Assembly (NCBI GenBank): GCA_036307185.1 | Contig: JAXJYC010000055.1 | Span: 1-64,000, forward strand | Reading direction: 5' to 3' | From: SVEL01 sp017381055 | GTDB taxonomy: Bacteria; Bacillota; Clostridia; Lachnospirales; Lachnospiraceae | Length of the DNA stretch: 64,000 nucleotides | Shown: positions 53,266 to 62,768 of the stretch, one piece after another | Layout of the letters: each line of letters opens with the position of its first letter | Position numbering within the stretch: the stretch's first letter is position 1 | Program-made: the position numbers and the translations under genes | Notes under the pieces: generated by a model | The model's database searches: none | What the model was told of the DNA's origin: nothing | The model's input: the letters and a program-made list of their open reading frames with translations, nothing else

Positions 53266-54399
53266 CTAATTATTAGCTTTATGATGCTGTCGCTTATTGT
53301 CGTACATCATCTGATCGGCGTTATGGATTACTTGGTCGATATCTTTACCTTCACCCCATGCGTATCCATAAGATGCTGACAGAGGAATGTCGCCGATAGG
53401 CTCAGCATTTTTTATTGCTTCATTACATTTTTTGATCTTGTCTTTTACAGATTTCTCTGTAGCGCCACGCATAACCATTACAAATTCATCACCGCCGATA
53501 CGATAAGTTTTATCGTTATCATTGTTGAATTTACGAATGATGCTAGCGATACTGAATATAAGCTTGTCACCGTATTCGTGACCTAAAGTATCATTTATCT
53601 GCTTGAGATAGTTAATATCCCAATATATGATACCAATAGATTTTTCAAATTTATATACATTTTCTATCATAGATAAGTATTTACTCTTAGTATAGGCACC
53701 AGTCATTTGATCACGTTCTGCTAAGTGTCTCATTTCTGTAGCATAGTTAGTGTTTTCAGTAATGATTTTTGAAATCTTTGAACAGACAAAAGCTAATACT
53801 GTATATAAAATGCTACGTGGAAATACATAAAATAATGTAAGTGTTAGTGGTAAATTATCATTAATATAATTAAGTGAAAATGTATTATTTGAACCTACAT
53901 AATTTGAAAATGGTGATGCTGTGAGTAAGACCATATTAGCATCACATATACCTATAAAGTAGCCACCATAAACAGTTATTATAGTGCTTATAATTACTGC
54001 TATAATTGTATACTTCTTAAGTTTGCTTGATGAATACATAGAAGTATATATTATAGGCAATACACTGGCTATTACAGCGTGATAAGTAAATGCTGTAGTA
54101 ACACAGGTTATAAGAATAACAGTCCAAGTGATGATAAAATATTTCATCCAAGGTTTAGAAATATCAAATTTTAAACATACGCTTATACCTAATAAGTACA
54201 CAACTAATGAAGATATTAAGCAAATAGTAGTTACGCGTAAATCAATAATAAAAATGTTTAAGGAATTTAATAGATAAATGACAAAAATCATTCCTTGGGT
54301 AATAGTATTACATCGAATGGCATATCTATTGGCTGTAATTTCAGGGTTTTTATTAAATTCTGGTCTTATAAGTGATTCGTAATTTCCTAAAATTGCCAT
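53266..54399 (-). CDS. Membrane GGDEF diguanylate cyclase
   Basis: This 377-residue protein has six to seven N-terminal membrane helices (to about 210) and a GGDEF domain (about 220-375) with an intact RIGGDEFVMVMRG signature and DQMTGAYTKSKYL at its start, so it should make c-di-GMP. The sequence before GGDEF is NDND, so the RxxD inhibitory site is missing and product feedback is not expected. ATG 54399 follows AAGAGG; GTG 54405 is an upstream alternative. It opposes the EAL proteins at 1017 and 56304. Confidence 0.9.
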   Translation of the reverse strand: MAILGNYESLIRPEFNKNPEITANRYAIRCNTITQGMIFVIYLLNSLNIFIIDLRVTTICLISSLVVYLLGISVCLKFDISKPWMKYFIITWTVILITCVTTAFTYHAVIASVLPIIYTSMYSSSKLKKYTIIAVIISTIITVYGGYFIGICDANMVLLTASPFSNYVGSNNTFSLNYINDNLPLTLTLFYVFPRSILYTVLAFVCSKISKIITENTNYATEMRHLAERDQMTGAYTKSKYLSMIENVYKFEKSIGIIYWDINYLKQINDTLGHEYGDKLIFSIASIIRKFNNDNDKTYRIGGDEFVMVMRGATEKSVKDKIKKCNEAIKNAEPIGDIPLSASYGYAWGEGKDIDQVIHNADQMMYDNKRQHHKANN

Positions 54400-54548
54400 A
54401 TTCACACCTCTTTTACAAATTAAATTATGATATTATTTTACATTATATAGGAAGGTATGTCAAAGTTATTTATATTGATAAGTTATAATTGACTAAGTTA
54501 CGACCTAGAAGTATTATAAGAAATATAAAATTAAAAGGAGAAATTATA

Positions 54549-54806
54549 GTGGAACAGATTTATAGAGCAATAGAACAAAAGATTAAGGATGCAGGTTTTT
54601 TAAGAGAAGTTAATGGTGCAGACGTATACGATGATATTTGTGAGCAAATTGATGATAAGGAACCAGGAACTTATCTTTGCATTTCTAAGTTTTTTGATGA
54701 TGTAGTGTTTGAATATACAATAGTAGTTATGGAAGAGGAGTTTAACCTTTCGACGCTCACAATTGTAGAAGGTGATAAAAGAATAGAAATTGATTTTGAT
54801 AAATAA
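54549..54806 (+). CDS. Unknown small acidic protein
   Basis: This 85-residue protein starts at GTG 54549 behind AAAAGGAG. It is rich in Glu and Asp with alternating hydrophobics (TYLCISKFFDDVVFEYTIVV), suggesting a small alpha-beta fold. No family, signal peptide or membrane helix is seen. It stands alone before the phosphofructokinase gene. Confidence 0.55.
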   Translation: MEQIYRAIEQKIKDAGFLREVNGADVYDDICEQIDDKEPGTYLCISKFFDDVVFEYTIVVMEEEFNLSTLTIVEGDKRIEIDFDK

Positions 54807-54818
54807 ATCAAGTTAAGA

Positions 54819-54847
54819 TTGTAATTGTTAATGATTTATGCTAATAT
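54819..54847 (+). promoter_or_regulatory. Sigma-A promoter of phosphofructokinase
   Basis: TTGTAA (54819-54824), a 17-bp spacer and TAATAT (54842-54847). Confidence 0.5.
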
Positions 54848-54896
54848 AACGCAGGCAATAAATAGCAAAAATGCAATAAGATAAAGGAGCTAGAGC

Positions 54897-56126
54897 ATGA
54901 AAAAGAATTTATTAGTAGCACAGTCAGGTGGACCAACAGCAGCTATCAATGCAACATTATCAGGAGTTATCGATGCAGCGATAAAGTCTGGTTCTGTAGG
55001 AGAAGTATTTGGAGCTTGTTATGGTATTCAGGGTGTTTTAGAAGAGAACTTTGTTAATTTAACTCAGAAGGTAGATTCAGCTGAAAAGAGAGATATGTTA
55101 AGTCGTACACCAGCGGCTGCTCTTGGCTCATGTCGTTTTAAGCTTAAGGATATAAATGAGGATGATTCTCAGTATAAGCAGATTATCGATATTTTTCATA
55201 AACAAAATATAGGTTATTTTATCTACATTGGTGGAAACGATTCTATGGATACTGTTTATAAGATTTCTGAGTATTGTAAGAAGAATAATGTAGATGATGT
55301 AAAGGTTATCGGTGCTCCTAAGACTATTGATAACGATTTATGTGGTATTGACCATTGCCCAGGCTTTGGTTCAGCTGCAAAGTATATTGCGACTGTATTT
55401 TCAGAGCTTGAAAGAGAAGCGGTTGTATATGATACAAGGAATGTAATTATCGTAGAGATGATGGGTCGTCATGCAGGTTGGCTTACAGCAGCTGCAGCCC
55501 TTGCAGAGGGTACTAATGATCAGGTTCCATATTTGATTTATCTTGAAGAGAGAACATTTAGCATTGATAAGTTTATCGCTGATGTAAAGGCTGCTCTTGA
55601 GACACATACAGCAGTAATGGTAGCTGTAAGTGAAGGTGTTCATGATGAGAACGGCAGATATATCTGCGAACAGGCTCAGGACAAGATTGAGAAGGATGTA
55701 TTCGGTCATACAAAGCTTACAGGTACTGGAAAGGTATTAGAGGAAGCGGTAAGAAATCAGATTGGTTGCAAGGTTCGTTCGATTGAGCTTAATCTTTTAC
55801 AGAGATGTGCATCTCATGTAATGTCAAAGATTGATATTGAGGAATCTCAGGAATTAGGTGCTTATGCTGTTAAGTATGCAGTAGAGGGCATAAGTGGACA
55901 GATGTCATCATTAGTTAGAAAAGAAACAGAAGACTATCAGGTAGAATATACTTCAGTAGATATTAAGCAGGTTGCTAATATGGAAAAGAAGGTTCCAGTA
56001 GAATGGATTAACGAAGAGGGTAATGGCGTTAATGAAGAGATGATTAAATATCTTAAGCCATTAGTTCAGGGTGAAATATCAAATATTTATGTAGATGGTG
56101 TTCCACAGTATATGTTACTTAAATAG
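54897..56126 (+). CDS. pfp: Phosphofructokinase, probably PPi-dependent
   Basis: This 409-residue enzyme phosphorylates fructose 6-phosphate. It has QSGGPTAAINATL at the start, YIGGNDSMDT near 110 and APKTIDNDLCGIDHCPGFG near 139, then VEMMGRHAGWL. Position 104 (E. coli numbering) is Asp (GGNDS) and position 124 is Lys (PKTIDND); in ATP-dependent enzymes both are Gly. This pair marks pyrophosphate as phosphoryl donor, which saves ATP and makes the step reversible. AAAGGAG precedes the ATG. Confidence 0.88.
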   Translation: MKKNLLVAQSGGPTAAINATLSGVIDAAIKSGSVGEVFGACYGIQGVLEENFVNLTQKVDSAEKRDMLSRTPAAALGSCRFKLKDINEDDSQYKQIIDIFHKQNIGYFIYIGGNDSMDTVYKISEYCKKNNVDDVKVIGAPKTIDNDLCGIDHCPGFGSAAKYIATVFSELEREAVVYDTRNVIIVEMMGRHAGWLTAAAALAEGTNDQVPYLIYLEERTFSIDKFIADVKAALETHTAVMVAVSEGVHDENGRYICEQAQDKIEKDVFGHTKLTGTGKVLEEAVRNQIGCKVRSIELNLLQRCASHVMSKIDIEESQELGAYAVKYAVEGISGQMSSLVRKETEDYQVEYTSVDIKQVANMEKKVPVEWINEEGNGVNEEMIKYLKPLVQGEISNIYVDGVPQYMLLK

Positions 56127-56136
56127 TTTATAATCG

Positions 56137-56168
56137 AATTCGCTCTTTAATTAGAGCGAATTTTTTTA
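56137..56168 (+). terminator. Rho-independent terminator
   Basis: AATTCGCTCT pairs perfectly with AGAGCGAATT around TTAATT, followed by a T run. Confidence 0.85.
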
Positions 56169-56207
56169 TATTAAATTGTTTATTTGTGCGAAATTATGTA
56201 AAAAAAA

Positions 56208-56236
56208 TTGACAATATTGACATATATGTTTACATT
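56208..56236 (+). promoter_or_regulatory. Sigma-A promoter
   Basis: TTGACA (56208-56213), a 17-bp spacer and TACATT (56231-56236), about 68 bp before the start codon. Confidence 0.5.
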
Positions 56237-56303
56237 TTCTGCAACATAGTATAAAATATAATTTAGGTTTACTGTGAACAAATAAATATGTGAGTGTGAT
56301 TAT

Positions 56304-59198
56304 ATGAAGGGTAAAAAGATTTATTTAGCCAGTTTATTAGTTGTCTTTATCTCTATACTGGTATCGGTATCCTTAGTAAATATATATGCTAAGGATAAAA
56401 GAAAAGTAAAAGTAGGATTCTTCCCGATGGGAGGCTATCATGAGATTAATGGTGATGGGATCTATGATGGAATGGATGTTCAGTATCTTGAAGCATTGAA
56501 GGAATACATAAGCTGGGATATTGAATATGTTGTATGCGATAGCTGGGAGGATGCGTTAAAACGTCTTGAAAATAAGGAAATCGATATAGTTGGTTCTGCT
56601 CAGTATTCAGAGGAGAGAGCTAAGATTTTTGATTATGCTGATCTTTCAAGCGGATATACATTTGGTGTCATAGCGACTTTGGGAACTAGTGAGCTTGCAT
56701 ATGAAGATTTCGAAGCTATGAAAGATATCAAGTTTGGTATGGTAAAGGGATATGTAAGAAGCAAAGAGTTCTACGAATATATGGAGAATAATGGCATATC
56801 TAATCCAGATGTAGTAGAGTTTGAAAATACAAGTCAGATGCATGCAGCATTAGATGATGGTGAAATTCAAGCATATGTACATACTTTTACAGAGGTAAAG
56901 GATGGCCATAGATTATTAGGAAGATTTGCACCAAGACAGTTTTATTACATAACATATAAGGGTAATGATGATTTGTTAGCTGAACTTAATAAGGGGATTG
57001 CTGATTTAAAGCTTAAGAAACCTGAAATAGAGAATCAGCTTATGAATGAGTTCTATTATAGCAGATTTGATAATGCGTCACTTCTTACAATAGAGGAAAA
57101 AGAGTATATTAAGAATGCAAGTGATGTTAAGATTGGTTATGTAACTGGAAATTTCCCATTTACATATGAAAAAGAAGGAGATTTTGCTGGTCTTGCAAGA
57201 GAACTTTTAAACGAATCCTTAAGTAGCGTGGGAATGTCAGGTGAGTATATTGGCTTTGACTGCTGTGAGGATGCATTGAAAGCACTTGAAGTAGGAGAAA
57301 TTGATGTATTGTCATATAGTGTTACAACATCTAATCTTCTTGAGAAGTATAAGTGTGTAAAGTTATGTGATTATGCAAGCTCGCCATTAGTTGTAGTTCT
57401 TGACAAAGATGGTTCGGCTAAAAAAATCAAGAAGCTTGCAACAGTTGCATGCTTTGCAAATGAAACTTATCATATAATTGATAATGAGAAAATAGAGATA
57501 ATTTCTTATGAAACTCAGGAGGAATGCTTTGAAGCTTTACTTGAGGATAAGGTATCGGCTGTATTATGCGATGGATATTATGCAGAACATTTAATAAAGA
57601 GTAATTTAGAATATAGAGAATTACACATAGAGACAGTATTAAGTGGTGATTATACAATTTCCATGGCCGTTAGTATGTATTGCAATAAAGATCTTAAGGG
57701 TATTTTATCTAAGGTAATTGGCTATGTTCAGCCTAAGGATATTAGTGAGTATGTCCTTAGAGAGGGCGAATATAAGGCATTTAGCATATCTGAATTTATC
57801 AAGGAGAATAGTTCGATTATTATCGGCTTAATGTTTGTTGCTATGATTGTAGTATTGCTTGTTACAAGACATATTATCAATGATAGTAAGAAGATTCAGA
57901 AGCTTATGTATAAGGATGGAACCTTTGATATTTGGAATATGAATTATCTCGTATTCTGGGGTGAGAAAAAGATATTGCCAGAGGCGAGAAAGAACTATGC
58001 GTTAGTTCATATTAATGTTTCCCAGTTTAGAAGATATAACATAATCTATGGTTGGAAAGCAGGAGAAAAAATACTAAAATGTATTGTGGATGTGCTTAAG
58101 GAATGTACTGAAAAGCGTACAGAGGTATGTGCAAGACAGCAGGGTGATAGATTTGGTATGCTTTTAGGATATGAAGATACTGAAAGCTTTGAGAAGAGAC
58201 TTGAAGATATTAAAACAGCTATTGAAAAGAAAATCTATAAAGCAACTGACAACAAGATAAAGATACATTTAGGTGTATATTATCTTAAGGAAGATGAAAT
58301 TGATCTTCGATTAGCAGGAAATTATGCTAATCAGGCTCTAGAACATGTTGTTAATGAAAAGTCTGAGACTATTAAGTTTTATGATGAAAACCTTGAAGTG
58401 CTTATTAAGGAACGTCATGAAAAGGAAAAACTTCTTGAGGCAGTTGATATTAATAAGGATTTCTTAGCATTCTATCAGAGCAAGGTGGATATTAGAACTG
58501 GTAAGATAGTAGGTGCTGAGGCACTTGTTAGATTTGCAGACCCATCTGATGGTGGTAGAATCAAGGCACCAGGTTACTTTGTTCCATACTATGAACAGAC
58601 AGGAAGAATTATAGATATTGACTTCTTCGTGTTTGAGAGTGTATGTAAGATGTTGAGAAGACGAATGGATCAAGGAAAGACAGTAGTTGTAGTTTCTTGT
58701 AATTTCTCAAGAATGCATTTCGTAAAGAGTGGCTTTGCGGACAAGTTTGGATCAGTACTTGAAAAGTATAATATACCTAAGGAATTAATTGAAATTGAGA
58801 TTACAGAGACACTTGTAGTGGAAGAGTTACAACATAATGTAGTTAAGAAGACTATTGATACTATTAAGGAAAAAGGCTTTAGATTATCTATCGACGACTT
58901 TGGAGCAGGTTATTCATCATTAGGTGTATTTGAGCAGATTCCAGCATCAGTAATTAAACTTGATCGTTCATTCCTTCTTAATCAGGAGGATAGAGATAGA
59001 CAGGTTAAGATTATGAGAGGTATTGTTAAGCTTACTAAGGAATTGGAAGCACAGGTTGTATGTGAAGGTGTTGAAAATGAAAATGATGTAGAGCTTATGA
59101 AGGAAATTGGTGCATATGTTGCGCAGGGATACTTCTACTCAAAACCTATTCCAGAGAGTGAGTTTGAAGCTAAGCTTGATGAGAATTATAGTGAATAG
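56304..59198 (+). CDS. Double solute-binding sensor with degenerate GGDEF and EAL domains
   Basis: This 964-residue protein has a signal anchor (ASLLVVFISILVSVSLVNIYA), two SBP_bac_3-like extracytoplasmic domains (about 35-255 and 270-490, each starting with VKVGFF or VKIGYV), a membrane helix near 505-525, a GGDEF fold whose signature is QGDRF (near 612), and an EAL domain (about 715-955). EAL residues are intact: GAEALVRF, NFS, IEITE, SIDDFGAGYSS, IKLDRSF, CEGVE and QGYFYS. It should break down c-di-GMP in response to amino acids or similar small ligands outside the cell. The degenerate GGDEF may be regulatory. Confidence 0.92.
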   Translation: MKGKKIYLASLLVVFISILVSVSLVNIYAKDKRKVKVGFFPMGGYHEINGDGIYDGMDVQYLEALKEYISWDIEYVVCDSWEDALKRLENKEIDIVGSAQYSEERAKIFDYADLSSGYTFGVIATLGTSELAYEDFEAMKDIKFGMVKGYVRSKEFYEYMENNGISNPDVVEFENTSQMHAALDDGEIQAYVHTFTEVKDGHRLLGRFAPRQFYYITYKGNDDLLAELNKGIADLKLKKPEIENQLMNEFYYSRFDNASLLTIEEKEYIKNASDVKIGYVTGNFPFTYEKEGDFAGLARELLNESLSSVGMSGEYIGFDCCEDALKALEVGEIDVLSYSVTTSNLLEKYKCVKLCDYASSPLVVVLDKDGSAKKIKKLATVACFANETYHIIDNEKIEIISYETQEECFEALLEDKVSAVLCDGYYAEHLIKSNLEYRELHIETVLSGDYTISMAVSMYCNKDLKGILSKVIGYVQPKDISEYVLREGEYKAFSISEFIKENSSIIIGLMFVAMIVVLLVTRHIINDSKKIQKLMYKDGTFDIWNMNYLVFWGEKKILPEARKNYALVHINVSQFRRYNIIYGWKAGEKILKCIVDVLKECTEKRTEVCARQQGDRFGMLLGYEDTESFEKRLEDIKTAIEKKIYKATDNKIKIHLGVYYLKEDEIDLRLAGNYANQALEHVVNEKSETIKFYDENLEVLIKERHEKEKLLEAVDINKDFLAFYQSKVDIRTGKIVGAEALVRFADPSDGGRIKAPGYFVPYYEQTGRIIDIDFFVFESVCKMLRRRMDQGKTVVVVSCNFSRMHFVKSGFADKFGSVLEKYNIPKELIEIEITETLVVEELQHNVVKKTIDTIKEKGFRLSIDDFGAGYSSLGVFEQIPASVIKLDRSFLLNQEDRDRQVKIMRGIVKLTKELEAQVVCEGVENENDVELMKEIGAYVAQGYFYSKPIPESEFEAKLDENYSE

Positions 59199-59219
59199 TC
59201 ATATTACGGAGGATAAACA

Positions 59220-59687
59220 ATGAGCAAGAAAAAGAATAAAGCAACAGATATTGCAAAGGGTGCAACAAAAAAAGTTGGTGGATTTTTTGGTGAGTTTAAG
59301 ACATTTGCTTTAAAAGGAAATGTAATGAGCATGGCAGTCGGTGTTCTCATCGGTAGCGCGTTCAGTGGCTTAGTAACATCACTTACAACAAATATAATTA
59401 CACCTCTTCTTAATTGTTTTGGTAAGATGGATGGTCAGGTTTCAAAGCTTGCATTGAAGATTAAAGGTCAGTCATTAGAATTTGGTATGTTCTTAGCTGA
59501 TGTTATCAATTTCTTAATTATGGCATTTATTGTATTCTTACTTGTGAAGGGAATGAATGCATTGTCAAATATTGGTGCAAAGAAGGAAGAACCAGCAGCA
59601 CCAACTACTAAGAAGTGTCCATATTGTAAGAGTGAAATACCTATTGAAGCAACAAAGTGTGCTCACTGCACTAGTGATGTAGAGTAA
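59220..59687 (+). CDS. mscL: Large-conductance mechanosensitive channel with C-terminal zinc ribbon
   Basis: This 155-residue protein has the MscL core: EFKTFALKGNVMSMAVGVLIG (first helix), TNIITPLL, and a second helix FLADVINFLIMAFIVFLLVKG. It opens under membrane tension to release solutes on osmotic downshock. The tail has CPYCKSEIPIEATKCAHC, a zinc-ribbon pattern not present in E. coli MscL, in place of the usual helical bundle. GGAGG precedes ATG 59220. Confidence 0.9.
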   Translation: MSKKKNKATDIAKGATKKVGGFFGEFKTFALKGNVMSMAVGVLIGSAFSGLVTSLTTNIITPLLNCFGKMDGQVSKLALKIKGQSLEFGMFLADVINFLIMAFIVFLLVKGMNALSNIGAKKEEPAAPTTKKCPYCKSEIPIEATKCAHCTSDVE

Positions 59688-59721
59688 TAATATTAAGAAA
59701 AGAATAGGAAAAGATATAGAT

Positions 59722-60636
59722 ATGTATAAGATAGAACTTGGTAAAAGTGGAATAGAAGTACCTACAATTGCAGTAGGTTGTATGCGCATCAGTAATATGT
59801 CTAAAGAATCAATGGCTGTGTTTATTAACACAGCCATTGAAAATGGTGCATATTTTTTTGATCATGCAGATATATATGATGGTGGTAAATGTGAGAACTT
59901 ATTTGGCGAGGTTGTTTCGTCAAGTCTTAGAGATAAGCTTATTATTCAAACTAAATGTGGTATAGTGCCAGGAAAAATGTTTGATTTTTCATATGAACAC
60001 ATAATTCGTTCGGCAGAGGAAAGTCTTAAGAGATTAAAAACAGACTATATAGATGTATTCTTGTTACACCGCCCAGATGCATTAGTGGAGCCAGATGAAG
60101 TGGCAAGAGCTTTTGATGAATTGAAGGCATCAGGAAAGGTAAGAGCCTTTGGAGTATCTAATCAGAATCCGTATCAGATGCAGTTACTTCAAAATAGCTT
60201 AGATATGCCATTGTGCGTAAACCAGTTACAGTTTGGTATAATGCATACACCTATGATACAAGCTGGAATAAATGTAAATATGTATAATGATTCAGCAGTA
60301 GGTAGAGATGGTGGGGTATTAGATTATTGTCGTCTTAATAAAATAACAGTTCAGCCATGGTCACCAGTTCAGTATGGCTTTTTTGAGGGATGCTTTATTG
60401 ATAATGAAAAGTTCCCAGAGCTTAATAGGACAATGGATGAAATAGCTGGACGTTATGGGGTAAATAAGAATACGATAGCCTTTGCATGGATACTTAGACA
60501 TCCGGCAAAAATGCAACCAGTAACAGGTACTACAAATGTAGATAGATTAAAAGATTATATTAAGGCAACAGAAATATCATTGACAAGAGAAGAATGGTAT
60601 GATATCTATAGAGCTGCAGGCAATATATTGCCATAA
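59722..60636 (+). CDS. Aldo/keto reductase
   Basis: This 304-residue NADPH-dependent oxidoreductase has the AKR layout: DHADIYDGGKCENLFG (catalytic Asp and Tyr), TKCGIVPG (Lys), DVFLLHRPDALV (His), FGVSNQNPYQM and a C-terminal GTTNVDRLKD. It resembles YdhF-type reductases. The substrate is unknown. pnuC follows 16 nt later. Confidence 0.9.
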   Translation: MYKIELGKSGIEVPTIAVGCMRISNMSKESMAVFINTAIENGAYFFDHADIYDGGKCENLFGEVVSSSLRDKLIIQTKCGIVPGKMFDFSYEHIIRSAEESLKRLKTDYIDVFLLHRPDALVEPDEVARAFDELKASGKVRAFGVSNQNPYQMQLLQNSLDMPLCVNQLQFGIMHTPMIQAGINVNMYNDSAVGRDGGVLDYCRLNKITVQPWSPVQYGFFEGCFIDNEKFPELNRTMDEIAGRYGVNKNTIAFAWILRHPAKMQPVTGTTNVDRLKDYIKATEISLTREEWYDIYRAAGNILP

Positions 60637-60652
60637 TTGAAAGGCTTTTAAG

Positions 60653-61321
60653 ATGGAATATTTTACGAAATTTGAACGTACAATTTGGTGCGTATCAGTA
60701 ATTGCTATAGTAGCATCATTCTTCATATTTGGAGGAGATGGATATCTGAGTATGATAGCGTCTCTTGTAGGAGTAACCTCGCTATTGTTATGTGCAAAAG
60801 GAAATTTCTGGGCACATGTATTTGGCATTATCTTTAGTTTGATATATGGATATATATCATTTTCATATAGATATTATGGTGAGATGATAACATATATGTG
60901 TATGACAATGCCTATGGGTGTTTTTGCACTTGTTTCATGGATTAAGAATCCTTATAAGGGTAAAAAGACTGAGGTGGAGATATACAATATAGGTAAAAAA
61001 GATATATGGCAAATGATAGGGTTAACCTTAATTGTGACATTAGTATTTTATTATATACTATCGTATTTTAATACAGCGAATTTATTACCAAGTACATTGT
61101 CGGTTACAACAAGCTTTGCAGCTGTATTTTTAACCTATAAGCGAAGTCCGTATTATGCTATAGCCTATTCATTTAACGATATTATACTTATTGTATTGTG
61201 GATGATGGCTGGAATGGAAGATAAGAAATATTATTCAGTGGTTGTATGTTTCGTTATATTCTTGGTTAACGATATATATGGATTTTTGAATTGGAAAAAA
61301 ATGAAAAATAGACAAAACTAG
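60653..61321 (+). CDS. pnuC: PnuC-type nicotinamide riboside transporter
   Basis: This 222-residue membrane protein has seven hydrophobic segments and the PnuC pattern GNFWAHVFGIIFSLIYGYIS, then SYRYYGEMITYMCMTMPMG, and AIAYSFNDIILIVLWMMAG. It takes up nicotinamide riboside by facilitated diffusion for NAD synthesis. No NadR kinase gene is adjacent. Confidence 0.9.
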   Translation: MEYFTKFERTIWCVSVIAIVASFFIFGGDGYLSMIASLVGVTSLLLCAKGNFWAHVFGIIFSLIYGYISFSYRYYGEMITYMCMTMPMGVFALVSWIKNPYKGKKTEVEIYNIGKKDIWQMIGLTLIVTLVFYYILSYFNTANLLPSTLSVTTSFAAVFLTYKRSPYYAIAYSFNDIILIVLWMMAGMEDKKYYSVVVCFVIFLVNDIYGFLNWKKMKNRQN

Positions 61322-61323
61322 AA

Positions 61324-61370
61324 GATCAACATCAGTTCGTAGATTGCGAATTGGTGTTGAATCTATTTTA
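61324..61370 (+). terminator. Imperfect hairpin terminator
   Basis: GATCAACATCAGTTCG pairs imperfectly with CGAATTGGTGTTGAATC, followed by a short T-rich tail. Confidence 0.4.
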
Positions 61371-61415
61371 TAGGAGTGGTAAAATATTATATAAGATTTA
61401 GTTGGAGAAATACAC

Positions 61416-62738
61416 ATGAAAAAGATAATAAATATGTTAAAAAATGCACAGATTTGGTCTGCTGTAGGTGCTTTTGTTATAGGTATAGGTGTTATTTTTG
61501 TATGTATATCTATAAAAGAAAAGGATAATACAGGATATGTTGAATCTGAGTCTATGAATTCATTGATAGATGAGAGTACAAATATAGAGAGTCATTCTGA
61601 GACAGAATCAACCACAGATGAGCTGGTTACAGAAATTGTTGAACAGGATACATCTATTCAGGAAACAACAGAAGTTGAAACTCAAGAGAAGAAAACAACT
61701 AAGAAAAATACAACAAAAAAACAAACAACAAAACCTACACAAAATCCTACAGAATTTATTAATGCTGATATATCAGCATACATTAATAAATCAGGAAATA
61801 CTATAAGAACACGTTTTAAGACGCCTAAGGGTTTTTATAGATTAGAATATGAAAAGGGATCATATGCAGAGTATGTGAGAAATCAAAAGTTGGAGCCTTA
61901 TGGAACAAAGCTTTATGAATATGATGGAAAATTAGCGGAAAATCAGACATGGTTTGCGGCTATTATTAAGACAGATTTTCATGAAAAAGGATGGTTACAA
62001 TGTGCAGATTGTGTAATAAAGCTTGTTAGTGATTATTTATATAAAAATGGTAGAAAGAATGAGATAGTATTTGACTTGGCATCAGGAGAAAGAATGGCTT
62101 ATTCTAAGTGGACTGGAAGCTATAAAAACTATATGTCAGAAGTTTATTATGCTGCCAATACATTGTCATTGATGAACCAAAAGGAATCTAAGAAAATGTC
62201 TTTAGATAAGATATTCCCAGGTGCATATCTTATTATGGCTAAGGATAAGAAACATGAGTATGGTCACGCGGTTTATGTGATAGATGTGGCAAAGAATCCC
62301 AATACAGGTGATATAGCGTTTTTATTAGCACAGGGAAGTACTCCATCACAGGCTATGAATGTATTTTTAAATCCATTGCATCCAAATGATCCGTGGTATT
62401 ATTCATCTGAAATAGGAAGTACATTTGCTATTCCTTTCTGGGAATTTAAAACAAGTAATTTATATTATTATGAGCCAATAGGTATTCAGAAACCTATAGG
62501 TATGGAAGAAACAGTTCCAGCCACTGAAGTGGTTTCGGAAAATAAGACAGATAAAGAGACAACGACAACAAGTAATACTAGTTCAGAAAGTAAGACAGAG
62601 ACGACTAGTAAAGTAGATGAAACAACTACAACAGTAGAAGATACAACTACAAAGGTAGAAGAAACTACTCCGACAGGAGAAAGTACAGAAGCAACAGAAA
62701 GTACTGAAGGTGAAGAGTCGACAGATTCTGGAGAATAA
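61416..62738 (+). CDS. Secreted DUF4846-like protein with Thr/Glu-rich linkers
   Basis: This 440-residue protein has an N-terminal membrane anchor (VGAFVIGIGVIFVCISI), a Ser/Thr/Glu-rich linker (about 40-110), and a globular domain (about 115-365) matching the DUF4846 pattern: TRFKTPKGFYRLEYEKGSYA, LYEYDGKLAENQ, WLQCADCVIKLVSDYLY, FDLASGERMAYSKW and a late FLLAQGSTPSQ. The tail is another Thr/Glu-rich run. The function of DUF4846 is unknown. It lies 30 nt before a cell-wall amidase with the same type of linker. Confidence 0.78.
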   Translation: MKKIINMLKNAQIWSAVGAFVIGIGVIFVCISIKEKDNTGYVESESMNSLIDESTNIESHSETESTTDELVTEIVEQDTSIQETTEVETQEKKTTKKNTTKKQTTKPTQNPTEFINADISAYINKSGNTIRTRFKTPKGFYRLEYEKGSYAEYVRNQKLEPYGTKLYEYDGKLAENQTWFAAIIKTDFHEKGWLQCADCVIKLVSDYLYKNGRKNEIVFDLASGERMAYSKWTGSYKNYMSEVYYAANTLSLMNQKESKKMSLDKIFPGAYLIMAKDKKHEYGHAVYVIDVAKNPNTGDIAFLLAQGSTPSQAMNVFLNPLHPNDPWYYSSEIGSTFAIPFWEFKTSNLYYYEPIGIQKPIGMEETVPATEVVSENKTDKETTTTSNTSSESKTETTSKVDETTTTVEDTTTKVEETTPTGESTEATESTEGEESTDSGE

Positions 62739-62768
62739 AAGAAAAGTAGGATAAAAGGTGTGAATCAT

